Below are positions 17,293 through 25,070 of a stretch of DNA of 43,327 bases, piece by piece (position 1 is the first letter of the stretch; every line of letters begins with the position of its first letter). This stretch comes from an uncultured Lachnospiraceae bacterium. Its GTDB lineage: Bacteria; Bacillota; Clostridia; Lachnospirales; Lachnospiraceae. The notes under the pieces are model-generated. The model was not told where the DNA came from and did not search any database. It worked only from the letters and a program-made list of their open reading frames with translations. Where the stretch lies: assembly GCA_902783775.1 (NCBI GenBank), contig CACZSI010000043.1, forward strand, positions 1 through 43,327, given 5' to 3'. The position numbers and the translations under genes were made by a program.

Positions 17293-17448
17293 ATGTTAAA
17301 GAGATTTTTTGAAGATGAGAGCGGACAGGGAATGGTAGAGTATGCATTAATTATTGCATTAATCGCAGTTGCATTAATCGCAGCAGTAGTTGCTCTAAGA
17401 GGAAAGATTGCAAACATTTTCAATAAGGCTGGAAGCAACATGGAATAA
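17293..17448 (+). CDS. flp: Flp-type prepilin 2
   Basis: Second Flp prepilin, 51 residues. 'MLKRFFEDESG' is the leader, with cleavage expected in G|QGMVEYALI (Glu +5, Tyr +6), followed by 'IALIAVALIAAVVALRGKI' and a short tail 'NIFNKAGSNME'. It is preceded by a stronger ribosome site (AAGGAGG) than flp1 and followed directly by a terminator-like hairpin, so it is probably the more abundant, major pilin; the choice of major versus minor is inferred. The mature N-terminal halves of the two pilins are close to identical and the tails differ. Confidence 0.95.
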   Translation: MLKRFFEDESGQGMVEYALIIALIAVALIAAVVALRGKIANIFNKAGSNME

Positions 17449-17491
17449 TAGCTAGTTGTTATTCAAACTAGAAAATGTAATTTATTAAAAA

Positions 17492-17534
17492 AATATAGGG
17501 AGGGCTTTTAAATAGTCTTCCCTGTATTTTTTTT
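17492..17534 (+). terminator. Intra-operon terminator/attenuator after the pilin genes
   Basis: A fifteen-pair stem containing several G-T wobbles (17492-17506 with 17514-17528) is followed by T8 (17527-17534). It has all features of an intrinsic terminator, yet the next gene, tadE, starts only 28 bases later without an obvious promoter. Partial read-through would lower expression of the assembly genes relative to the pilins. Confidence 0.85.
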
Positions 17535-17562
17535 AATCTCAAAAATTAAGAAAGGAATGCCA

Positions 17563-17967
17563 ATGAAGAAAAGAAGAGAAAAGGGTCAGGCTATGGTTGA
17601 ATTTGCTATAGTTATCCCATTATTAATTTTTATTGTATGTGGAATGATTGACTTCGGATGGATATACTCTAATGTATATAAAGTAGAAGATGCGGCATTC
17701 ACAGGAGCTAGATATGCTTCAATACATGCACCGGAGCACGATGCGACTACAGACAGTACTTTGGTGGGGGAAACTAGACAGATAGTTAGAGATAGTTTAC
17801 CAACAACTAAAACAGCACCTATAATTACGGTTAATATAAACCGTACTGATAAAAATATTAGAGTACATGCTGAAGCGAAAATTAAATGTTTAACATTTGT
17901 GGCAGGTACAATATTTGGAGATGAATACACAGCTAAATCAACTAGTGTATCTTCTATAGCCGAATAG
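17563..17967 (+). CDS. tadE: TadE-like pseudopilin
   Basis: Minor pilin-like protein of the Tad system, 134 residues. The basic leader 'MKKRREKG' is followed by a prepilin-type site G|QAMVEFAIVIPLLIFIVCGMIDFG, typical of TadE and processed by TadV, then a soluble domain with 'DAAFTGARYAS' and a beta-rich C-terminus. Two ATGs are in frame at 17557 and 17563; AGGA at 17553-17556 abuts the first and is six bases from the second, so I use 17563. It is the first gene after the attenuator. Confidence 0.9.
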   Translation: MKKRREKGQAMVEFAIVIPLLIFIVCGMIDFGWIYSNVYKVEDAAFTGARYASIHAPEHDATTDSTLVGETRQIVRDSLPTTKTAPIITVNINRTDKNIRVHAEAKIKCLTFVAGTIFGDEYTAKSTSVSSIAE

Positions 17968-18014
17968 GCTTAAAAAAGTATTTATATATGAATAACATAT
18001 AAAAAATAAAAAAT

Positions 18015-18028
18015 GCCACTTAAGTGGC
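18015..18028 (+). promoter_or_regulatory. Perfect palindrome upstream of cpaB
   Basis: GCCACTTAAGTGGC is a 14-base perfect palindrome ending 15 bases before the cpaB ATG, with the ribosome site just after it. It could fold as a small RNA hairpin or bind a dimeric protein. No T tract follows, and no promoter is evident. Confidence 0.4.
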
Positions 18029-18043
18029 GGAACGGAGACTATT

Positions 18044-18670
18044 ATGAAGAAAACTTATATTTTTGCAGGACTTGCAGCAGTTGTGTTTGGTATTTTACTA
18101 GCAGTATTTCTAAGTGGAGTTAGTAACTCAGACGGAAGTATTAAGGTAGGAAGAACTAAAACAACAAAAGTTTATGTAGCTAAGAAAGATATTAACCCAC
18201 ACACTAAGTTAACTGAAGCGGATGTTGAAGCGATTGATATTCCAGAAGATGCTAAGCATCCAGCAGCTAAGACTAACAAATCTAATGTAGTAGGTCATTA
18301 CAACACAGATAAGATTTATGAAGGCGAGCAGATAATCTCAAACAGATTAAGTGATAGTGCTACTGGTGGAAGCCAGTTATCAAGTACATTAGATGAAGAA
18401 ATGGCAGCTATGACTATTCCAGTTGATGAGAAACAGGCTGTTGGTGGATTTATCACAGAAGGTGATACTATTGATATTCTTTCACCTACAGAAGGAGAAG
18501 TTATTGAGGAAGGTGTTAAAGTATTAAGAGTTGGTACAGCGGCTAGCAGTGGTGAGAACGGATTACCTTCATCATTAACATTAGCACTTACTAAAGACGC
18601 TTGTTTAAATCTTTCAAGAGTTATGAAGAGTGGAAAGATTGATATCATCTTAAATAAGAAAGATGAATAA
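18044..18670 (+). CDS. cpaB: Flp pilus assembly protein CpaB/RcpC (SAF domain)
   Basis: Membrane-anchored Tad assembly protein, 208 residues. An N-terminal hydrophobic anchor ('TYIFAGLAAVVFGILLAVFLSGV', about 4-26) precedes a SAF domain ('VYVAKKDINPHTKLTEADVEAIDIPED', about 43-110) and a following RcpC-type beta domain ('MAAMTIPVDEKQAVGGFITEGDTIDIL', 'LALTKDACLNLSRVMKSGKIDIIL'). In Gram-negative Tad systems this family works with the outer-membrane secretin; here no secretin is present, so it probably lines the cell-wall zone or acts on the pilus base. GGAG precedes the ATG. Confidence 0.88.
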   Translation: MKKTYIFAGLAAVVFGILLAVFLSGVSNSDGSIKVGRTKTTKVYVAKKDINPHTKLTEADVEAIDIPEDAKHPAAKTNKSNVVGHYNTDKIYEGEQIISNRLSDSATGGSQLSSTLDEEMAAMTIPVDEKQAVGGFITEGDTIDILSPTEGEVIEEGVKVLRVGTAASSGENGLPSSLTLALTKDACLNLSRVMKSGKIDIILNKKDE

Positions 18671-18704
18671 TTAAAGAAATAAAGAAACAGCGAGGTAGTG
18701 GCTT

Positions 18705-19817
18705 ATGAAAAAAAATAGATTATTATCAATATCAAGTGCCGATAATAAAGATAGAATTGAGGCAATAATTGATAAAAAAAATTATGAAAATATGTTTGTT
18801 GAGCTAGATGTTAATAATCTAGATGACATAGTAAATATAAACGCAGACGCTATTATAGTTTATGATGAAAACTTTGAAGATAGCGATGCTAAATTTGTTG
18901 AGAAGTTATATATGTCTCGTAACGGAATTATTGTTATTCTTATCACAGGAGCATGTGATATGGATACATTATCTAAAGCTATGCAGAGTGGTGTTAAGAA
19001 AGTATTAACACTCGATATGGGAAATGAAAAAATTAATGATGAAATTGCTAGCGAGATTATTAGATCACAGAACCGTGGTATGGAGACAGGAACATCAAGA
19101 ACAAACGCAAAAGTTATTTCAGTTTTCGGAACAAAGGGTGGAACTGGAAAAACTACAATGTCAGTTAATTTAGCAATGTCATTGCAGAAAACTAAAAAGA
19201 GAGTAGCTATTATTGATTTAGATTTACAGTTCGGTGATGTAGGAGTATTCCTAAATGTACCTAAATTTGATACTATTCTTGATTTAGTTTCAGAGGGTGT
19301 TTACAATGCTGTAACTGTAAATAGTTATCTTTATAAACATGATTCAGGATTAAAGATTTTATGTGCACCTAATTCACCAGAGTATTCTGAGTTAATTAAG
19401 CCGGAACATATTTCACAGATTGTAGAGGTTATGAAACCTGAATTTGATTATATTATCATTGACTTAGGACCTATTATTGACGACTGTGCATTACAGGCTC
19501 TAGATATTTCAGATAATATTTTCTTTATTACAAATCCAGAGATTTCTACACTTAAGAATACTAAGACATGTATCGGTGTGTTAGATAAGATTGATTTGAA
19601 AGAAAAAACTAAGATTATTCTTAATAAATCTGGTAACTCAGATGTTACACAGAGAGATATGGAAGCTGCATTAGGTATGGAGATGGCACTGGTTGTACCA
19701 GATGATGCTAAGAATACTATTCTTGCTATTAACAGAGGTATTCCACTGGTTATCGCAGCACCTAGATCAAAAGCTTCAAAGGCTATCACTAAATTTGTTG
19801 AGTCAGGAAATATTTAG
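18705..19817 (+). CDS. tadZ: TadZ/CpaE-like pilus localisation ATPase
   Basis: MinD/ParA-superfamily ATPase that positions the Tad machinery. The 370-residue protein has an N-terminal receiver-like domain lacking obvious phosphorylation residues (about 1-120; 'IIVILITGACDMDTLSKAMQSGVKKVLTL'), then the ATPase with deviant Walker A 'FGTKGGTGKTTMSVNLA' near 141-157, 'IIDLDLQFGDVGVFLN' and 'YIIIDLGPIIDD'. The gene start has GAGG upstream and tadA begins eleven bases after the stop. It is a natural candidate partner of the DivIVA-like coiled-coil protein at the operon end. Confidence 0.93.
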   Translation: MKKNRLLSISSADNKDRIEAIIDKKNYENMFVELDVNNLDDIVNINADAIIVYDENFEDSDAKFVEKLYMSRNGIIVILITGACDMDTLSKAMQSGVKKVLTLDMGNEKINDEIASEIIRSQNRGMETGTSRTNAKVISVFGTKGGTGKTTMSVNLAMSLQKTKKRVAIIDLDLQFGDVGVFLNVPKFDTILDLVSEGVYNAVTVNSYLYKHDSGLKILCAPNSPEYSELIKPEHISQIVEVMKPEFDYIIIDLGPIIDDCALQALDISDNIFFITNPEISTLKNTKTCIGVLDKIDLKEKTKIILNKSGNSDVTQRDMEAALGMEMALVVPDDAKNTILAINRGIPLVIAAPRSKASKAITKFVESGNI

Positions 19818-19828
19818 GAGGTTAGGAT

Positions 19829-21259
19829 ATGGGTTTATTAGAAAAAATGGGGCAGATGCCTTCCTCTAAAGCCGTTGAGAAGAAGAATCCTAATTCTCTT
19901 CAGAGCCTTGTTCAGGAGAGGGCTGATGATACAGAAATTAATGAAGTAGCTGAAGAAATTGCTAAAAAGGATGAAGAGATTGCCGCTTCTAAACCAAAAG
20001 AGCGTGGTATTGGTCATAAAGACGAAAAGACTATTATGATTGAAGAGGAAACTCATACAGAGGTTGCCAGCCTTTTGGCTAGAAAGAGTGAAGTAGACCA
20101 GGATGAGGTTAAAGCTCTTATTGCGGAAGTAATTAATGACAATCATCCAGAGTTAAGCAGATTAGAGAAAATTGAAATCATTGATAGCGTATTCAATGAA
20201 ATTACAGGTTTAGGACCTTTAGAGATTTTATTGAAAAATCCAGATATCAGTGAGGTTATGGTCAATGGACCTAATCAGATTTACGTAGAAAAAAGTGGTA
20301 AGTTAACATTATCAGATGTAAAATTCCAGGATAATGATCACGTCAAGAGAATTATTGATAGAATCGTAGCACCTTTGGGAAGACGTATTGATGACTCAAA
20401 CCCTATGGTTGATGCCAGATTAAAAGACGGATCCCGTGTTAACGCTATTATTCCACCAGTTGCTCTTTGTGGACCAACTGTTACAATCAGAAAGTTCTCT
20501 GATACTCCACTTACAATTCATAACTTAATTGGTTTTAAATCATTAAACTCACAGATGGCTGGTTTCTTAGAGGCAGCCGTTAAGGGAAAATTAAATATCC
20601 TTGTATCAGGAGGTACTGGTTCAGGTAAAACAACACTTCTTAACGTTTTATCAGCCTTCATACCTTCTGATGAGCGTATTGTAACAATAGAGGATGCGGC
20701 CGAGCTTAAACTTTTACAGGACCATGTAGTTTCATTGGAGAGTAGACCGGCCAACCTTGAAGGAAGAGGAGCTATCACAATCAGAGATTTGGTTAAGAAC
20801 TCATTGAGAATGAGACCGGACCGAATCGTTGTAGGTGAGGTTAGAGGTGGTGAGACACTCGACATGCTTCAGGCTATGAATACAGGTCATGATGGATCAC
20901 TAACTACAGCCCATGCTAACTCTTCAAGAGACGCGTTATTGCGTGTGGAGACAATGGTTATGATGTCCGGAATGGAATTACCTGTAACTGCTATTAGACA
21001 GCAGATCGCAGGAGCCTTGGACTTAATTGTACAGCAGACCAGACTTAGAGATGGTTCTAGAAAGGTAACCAGCATCACTGAGGTAACAGGAATGGAAGGA
21101 GATATTATTACAACACAGGATATCTTTAAATACCAAAGTGAGGGTTACAACGAAAATAATAAAGCTGTTGGTAAATTTGTTCATACTGGAGTTAGACCTC
21201 AGTGTGCAGATAAGATGATTACTAACGGTGTTAAAATTGATGACAGCTGGTTCTATTAA
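19829..21259 (+). CDS. tadA: TadA/CpaF secretion ATPase
   Basis: Hexameric ATPase that powers Flp pilus extension, and in some systems retraction, 476 residues. A charged N-terminal region (about 1-100) precedes the CpaF N-domain ('LGPLEILLKNPDISEVMVNGPNQIYVE'), then the motor domain with Walker A 'SGGTGSGKTTLLN' near 260, Asp box, Walker B 'RIVVGEVRGGETLDML' near 332 and the His-box 'TGHDGSLTTAHANS' near 352. All motor motifs are intact. AGGAGG precedes the ATG. It interacts with TadB/TadC encoded next. Confidence 0.97.
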   Translation: MGLLEKMGQMPSSKAVEKKNPNSLQSLVQERADDTEINEVAEEIAKKDEEIAASKPKERGIGHKDEKTIMIEEETHTEVASLLARKSEVDQDEVKALIAEVINDNHPELSRLEKIEIIDSVFNEITGLGPLEILLKNPDISEVMVNGPNQIYVEKSGKLTLSDVKFQDNDHVKRIIDRIVAPLGRRIDDSNPMVDARLKDGSRVNAIIPPVALCGPTVTIRKFSDTPLTIHNLIGFKSLNSQMAGFLEAAVKGKLNILVSGGTGSGKTTLLNVLSAFIPSDERIVTIEDAAELKLLQDHVVSLESRPANLEGRGAITIRDLVKNSLRMRPDRIVVGEVRGGETLDMLQAMNTGHDGSLTTAHANSSRDALLRVETMVMMSGMELPVTAIRQQIAGALDLIVQQTRLRDGSRKVTSITEVTGMEGDIITTQDIFKYQSEGYNENNKAVGKFVHTGVRPQCADKMITNGVKIDDSWFY

Positions 21260-21290
21260 AATAGAATTGGTTGGGAAAACGAGGTAACAT

Positions 21291-22256
21291 ATGAATATAG
21301 TTTTATTAGTATTTACAGTATTATTTGGAATGATATTTTTATTTCTATTCATATATTCAGCTTCAGAAACCATCGTTGGAGGACGTGCTCAGATTGAAAA
21401 CCGTGTTAAAGGTTTGGAAGTCGAAAAACCATCTAAAAAAGATGAGTTTATGATGGAAGATGAAGAAAAAATTACAATATATGACAGATTAAAGATTGAT
21501 TCTAAGACTAGAAGAAAAATTGAAAGTTATGAGGAAGAATTATTCCAGTTAGGTATTAAGATGCCTATCCAGACTTTCGTAGCTTCATGGGCTGTTGTAA
21601 CAATTCTAGTACCATTGTTGCTCTCAGTATTTATAGGATTTTTAGGAAGTGTAATCTTGATGGGAATCATCGCTGTAGCACCTTTCCTATATTTAAAGCA
21701 TAAAAGAAAAAAGAGAACAGCAGAATTAGAAGAACAGTTAGTTGATGCTATTGGCGTTATGATTAACGCTCTTAAGGCAGGACATTCATTCCAGTCAGCT
21801 ATGAGCAATATTGCAGAGGATATGGATGGCCCTGTAGCACAGGAATTTGGACGTGTGTTCAGAGAGACACAGCGAGGAATGAGTTTAGAGGAAAGTATGA
21901 CTAGAATGGTAGAGCGTACAGGTAGTGACGATTTATCAATTATGTGTACAGCAATCTTAATTCAGAGACAGGTAGGTGGAAATCTATCTAAGGTATTAGA
22001 GAATATTTCTGCCACTATTAAAGAAAGAATACACCTTAAAGGGGAGATCAAAACTAGAACTTCACAGGGTAGAGTATCAGGATATATCGTAGGTGGTATT
22101 CCGGTATTGATTGTTCTAGGTTTAAGTTTAATTAATCCAGCTTATATGGAACCGATGCTAAATACATCAAATGGACATATTTTATTAGCTATTGGTGTTG
22201 GAATGGAAGTTGTAGGTTTCTTTGTAATTAACAAAATTGTGGATATTAAATACTAG
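21291..22256 (+). CDS. tadB: TadB inner-membrane platform protein
   Basis: Type II secretion F-domain protein of 321 residues, forming with TadC the membrane platform for pilus assembly. There is an N-terminal helix (about 2-23), a charged cytosolic linker, a pair of helices (about 96-135), the T2SSF domain with 'LVDAIGVMINALKAGHSFQSAMSNIAEDMDGPVAQEFGRV' and 'IMCTAILIQRQVGGNLSKVLENIS', and two C-terminal helices (about 260-315). GAGG lies upstream of the ATG, 31 bases after tadA. Confidence 0.95.
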   Translation: MNIVLLVFTVLFGMIFLFLFIYSASETIVGGRAQIENRVKGLEVEKPSKKDEFMMEDEEKITIYDRLKIDSKTRRKIESYEEELFQLGIKMPIQTFVASWAVVTILVPLLLSVFIGFLGSVILMGIIAVAPFLYLKHKRKKRTAELEEQLVDAIGVMINALKAGHSFQSAMSNIAEDMDGPVAQEFGRVFRETQRGMSLEESMTRMVERTGSDDLSIMCTAILIQRQVGGNLSKVLENISATIKERIHLKGEIKTRTSQGRVSGYIVGGIPVLIVLGLSLINPAYMEPMLNTSNGHILLAIGVGMEVVGFFVINKIVDIKY

Positions 22257-22286
22257 TTTTACATTCTAGAAATGGAGGAAAATATT

Positions 22287-23186
22287 ATGCAAACGTTATT
22301 ATTTATTTTAACAATAATGTCAGGCGTCGCAATGGTTGGATTAGTTACTTATATTTTAGTAGGAATGTTTGATACATCTATTGCTACTAAAAAAAGACTT
22401 GAAGCCGTAAGTGGCGAATTACAGCGTAAAAAAGAAAAAGAAGAAGAGAGAAAATCATTAGCAGAAGAATACAGAGCTCAGAAAAAACAGGGAAAAGAAA
22501 CTAAAAATTCTCTTAAAGTTGAAGCTATGTTAGAAATGGCTAATGTAAACATGACTTATCAGCAGTTTACAATGCTTAAGGTTGTAGCTGTTGTGGGACT
22601 ATTATTCTTTACATTGATTATCTTCTTTAGTTTAGGATTTGAAACAACTACAGTATTATTTATTGCAGTTTTAGCAGGTATTATAGGTTTTGTAGGACCT
22701 GGAATGTTCCTAAATTCAAGAGTTAAAAAGAGAAAGAGTAATCTTTTAAATCAGTTACCTGATATTATGGATTTGTTAAATGTATCTGTTGAGGCTGGTT
22801 TAGGACTAGATGCAGCTTTAGTTAGATTATATGAAAAGAACAAATCTGATATGATGACAGAATTAATGCAGGCCACACGAGATATTCAGCGTGGTATGAA
22901 GAAGAAAGACGCATATAATGCGCTAGCAGAACGATGCGATGTTAAAGAATTGACATCATTCCTTACAGCTTTAGTACAGGCTGAGGAATTAGGTATTTCA
23001 ATTAAGTCTGTACTTACATTACAGGCTGAAGCAATGAGAGAGTCTAGAAGACAGAGAGCTGAGGAAAAAGCGTTAAAAGCACCAGTATTAATGCTTTTAC
23101 CAATGGTAGGATTTATCTTCCCGGTTATCTTTATTATGCTTTTAGGACCAGCTATTTTAACAGTTATGGAAACAACATCATTTTAA
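22287..23186 (+). CDS. tadC: TadC inner-membrane platform protein
   Basis: Second T2SSF-domain platform protein, 299 residues. N-terminal helix (about 2-26), charged linker, paired helices (about 88-135), then 'LPDIMDLLNVSVEAGLGLDAALVRLYEK' and 'LTSFLTALVQAEELGISIKSVLTLQAEAMRESRRQRAEE', the TadC signature, and a terminal helix. An in-frame ATG at 22272 reads through the GGAGG ribosome site, so the ATG at 22287 is the true start. It follows tadB by thirty bases and completes the core machinery. Confidence 0.94.
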   Translation: MQTLLFILTIMSGVAMVGLVTYILVGMFDTSIATKKRLEAVSGELQRKKEKEEERKSLAEEYRAQKKQGKETKNSLKVEAMLEMANVNMTYQQFTMLKVVAVVGLLFFTLIIFFSLGFETTTVLFIAVLAGIIGFVGPGMFLNSRVKKRKSNLLNQLPDIMDLLNVSVEAGLGLDAALVRLYEKNKSDMMTELMQATRDIQRGMKKKDAYNALAERCDVKELTSFLTALVQAEELGISIKSVLTLQAEAMRESRRQRAEEKALKAPVLMLLPMVGFIFPVIFIMLLGPAILTVMETTSF

Positions 23187-23201
23187 TTGAGGTACTTAAA
23201 A

Positions 23202-23540
23202 ATGAAACAGAAAGATTGGTTTATTAATGACCGAAATGTCGGTAAGATATATATCGCGGACAATTTCTTTCTGAGATTAAGAGGTTTAATGGGTCGAGAC
23301 CCAGTGGAAATGGGAGCACTGCTGATAAAGCCGTGCTCTCAAATACACACCTTTTTTATGTCAGATGCCATTGACGTAATATATATTGATAGAGAGTGGA
23401 ATGTTATTTTTGTTGATGTGGATGTCAAACCATCTAAAATATGCAAAGGCGTAAAGGGGGCGAGATGCGTCATTGAAATTCCTAAAATGAAATCAATTGA
23501 ATTAAACATCCAGATCGGAGACAAAATACTTGTAGAATAA
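23202..23540 (+). CDS. DUF192 family protein in the tad operon
   Basis: Member of the DUF192 family, 112 residues, whose biochemical role is not established. Family hallmarks are 'FFLRLRGLMGRDPVEMGALLIKPCSQIHTFFMSDAIDVIYID' and the C-terminal 'VIEIPKMKSIELNIQIGDKI'. Unlike many family members it has no signal peptide or lipobox and looks cytosolic. A TTG at 23187 directly after the tadC stop is possible, but GAGG at 23189-23192 precedes the ATG at 23202, which I use. Position fifteen bases after tadC and before a scaffold-like gene implies a role in pilus biogenesis, which is inference from context. Confidence 0.85.
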   Translation: MKQKDWFINDRNVGKIYIADNFFLRLRGLMGRDPVEMGALLIKPCSQIHTFFMSDAIDVIYIDREWNVIFVDVDVKPSKICKGVKGARCVIEIPKMKSIELNIQIGDKILVE

Positions 23541-23566
23541 TACTAAGAGAAAGGTGGTTTAATATT

Positions 23567-25021
23567 ATGTCTGAAGATATGAAAGAGAATATTTCGATAG
23601 AGCAGCTCAGAAGTGAAGTGGAAAACGAGCACAGATTTAAAACTGTTATGCGTGGTTTCGATAAGAGAGAAGTTAATGCGTATATCGAAGAATTGAAGAA
23701 GAATGGGGATCAGTCAAACTCAGAAGATAAGAAAAAAATTGAAGAGTTAAAAGGTGAGATTGAAAAACTAAAGAAGGCTAAGGCCGAGAGTATTGATAAA
23801 ATTAAGGCGTTAAAGGAACAGGTGGCTAAGGGCGCAGGCGCTGAAGATAAGAGCAGTGAGTATATTAAGGCCATTGATGAATTAAAAACTGAAAATGCTA
23901 AAAAAGAAGAAGAAATTAATAAGTTAAATTCTCAGTTAGAAGCAGCTGCAAAAGACAATGATGAAGTCAATGAATATATGCAGATGGTAGAAGAATTAGA
24001 GAAAGAAAATGCTAAGAAAGAAGAAGAGATAAAGCAGTTATTGGCTAGCAGTGGTGATGCTGATGAACTTAAGAAAGTTACAGCTAAAAAAGATGAAGAG
24101 ATTGCTAAGCTAAAGGCTCAGTTAGAAGAGGGAGCAGCTGCAGCAGTTGATACAAGTGAATACGAGAAAAAAATAGCTGAATTAGAGGAAAAACTAAGTA
24201 ATAATGACAAGATGGATGGTGACACAAAGAAGATGCTTAGAAAGAAAGATTCTGAGATTGAAGCTTTACAGATTAAGATAGAATCATTTAATGATATTAT
24301 TGCTAAGAATAGTGAGTATGCCAGTGAAATCGAAACTCTTAAGGCTAGTACTAGTCAGAAAGAGTCAGAGATTAAGGTTCTAAGAAAGAAATTAGATGCT
24401 AACTTAGATATAGAATTAAAGAATGATGAGTTGGCTGATAAGATTAGCGAGTTAGAGAAAAATATTGAAACTATAAATAAATCTAATGATGAAAAAATAG
24501 CTAAGTTAAATGCTGAAAAGTCAAAACTTGAGGCTGATTATAATTCCGTTAAAGAGGCTGGAGATAAGGCTAAAGCAGAGTTTGATAAGTTAAAGAGTGA
24601 TAATGAAACACTTGAAATGAAGAATCTTGAAATTGAAGAGTCAAAGAATAAGCTTCAGGCTGATGTTAACAGAGTTAATGAGGAGAACAAAAAACTTCAG
24701 GGCGATGTGGCTAAAGCTAATGAAGAGAATAAGAAGCTTCAGGGTGATGTGGCTAAGGCTGGCGAGAGTGCTAAGAAACTTCAGAGTGATGTTAACAGAC
24801 TTCAGGGTGAAGTTAATAAGTTTAACGAAGATAAGAAGAAGTTCGAGGATGCTAAGAAGCAGCTAGAAGCTAACAATGTTAGACTTGAGGCAGAGAGTAA
24901 GAAGGCTAAGGCTGACGCAGCAGCTGCTAAGGAAACAGCTGATAAGTTAAAGAAGAGTGTAGGAGATTATGCTAATACACTTAACAGCATGGCAGGAAAA
25001 CTTAATGAATTATTAAAATAA
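23567..25021 (+). CDS. DivIVA-like coiled-coil protein at the end of the tad operon
   Basis: A 484-residue, highly charged protein. The N-terminus 'HRFKTVMRGFDKREVNAYIEEL' (about 22-43) matches the DivIVA-type lead motif (F-x-x-x-x-x-G-[FY]-D-x-x-E-V-x-x-[FY]). Almost everything after it is predicted coiled coil, with heptads of Lys, Glu, Leu and Ala, including short tandem repeats near 370-410. There is no membrane helix. DivIVA proteins recognise curved membrane and recruit partners to poles or septa, so this is plausibly a localisation scaffold for the pilus; the function is inferred. AAAGGTGG precedes the ATG, 26 bases after the DUF192 gene, and a strong terminator follows. Confidence 0.85.
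   Translation: MSEDMKENISIEQLRSEVENEHRFKTVMRGFDKREVNAYIEELKKNGDQSNSEDKKKIEELKGEIEKLKKAKAESIDKIKALKEQVAKGAGAEDKSSEYIKAIDELKTENAKKEEEINKLNSQLEAAAKDNDEVNEYMQMVEELEKENAKKEEEIKQLLASSGDADELKKVTAKKDEEIAKLKAQLEEGAAAAVDTSEYEKKIAELEEKLSNNDKMDGDTKKMLRKKDSEIEALQIKIESFNDIIAKNSEYASEIETLKASTSQKESEIKVLRKKLDANLDIELKNDELADKISELEKNIETINKSNDEKIAKLNAEKSKLEADYNSVKEAGDKAKAEFDKLKSDNETLEMKNLEIEESKNKLQADVNRVNEENKKLQGDVAKANEENKKLQGDVAKAGESAKKLQSDVNRLQGEVNKFNEDKKKFEDAKKQLEANNVRLEAESKKAKADAAAAKETADKLKKSVGDYANTLNSMAGKLNELLK
24677..24760 (+). repeat. Tandem 42-base coding repeat
   Basis: Two consecutive 42-base units (24677-24718 and 24719-24760) encode NEENKKLQGDVAKA twice, differing at synonymous positions. A degenerate third copy follows (GESAKKLQSDVNRL). 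The 14-residue period equals two heptads, so length change would keep the coiled coil in register. Confidence 0.85.
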
Positions 25022-25033
25022 TTGCATAATGAT

Positions 25034-25070
25034 GGGGCTGTACATAAGTACAGCCCCTATTTTTATTTTA
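25034..25070 (+). terminator. Strong terminator ending the tad operon
   Basis: A perfect ten-pair stem, GGGGCTGTAC (25034-25043) and GTACAGCCCC (25048-25057), with an ATAA loop, is followed by a T-rich tract to 25070. It slightly overlaps the 3' end of the convergent gene at 25063. Confidence 0.95.

Noticed and set aside
24627..24866. Alternative-frame ORF inside the coiled-coil gene
   Set aside because: It arises from the repeated DNA of the coiled coil and has an Arg/Met-rich, low-complexity product without a ribosome site.
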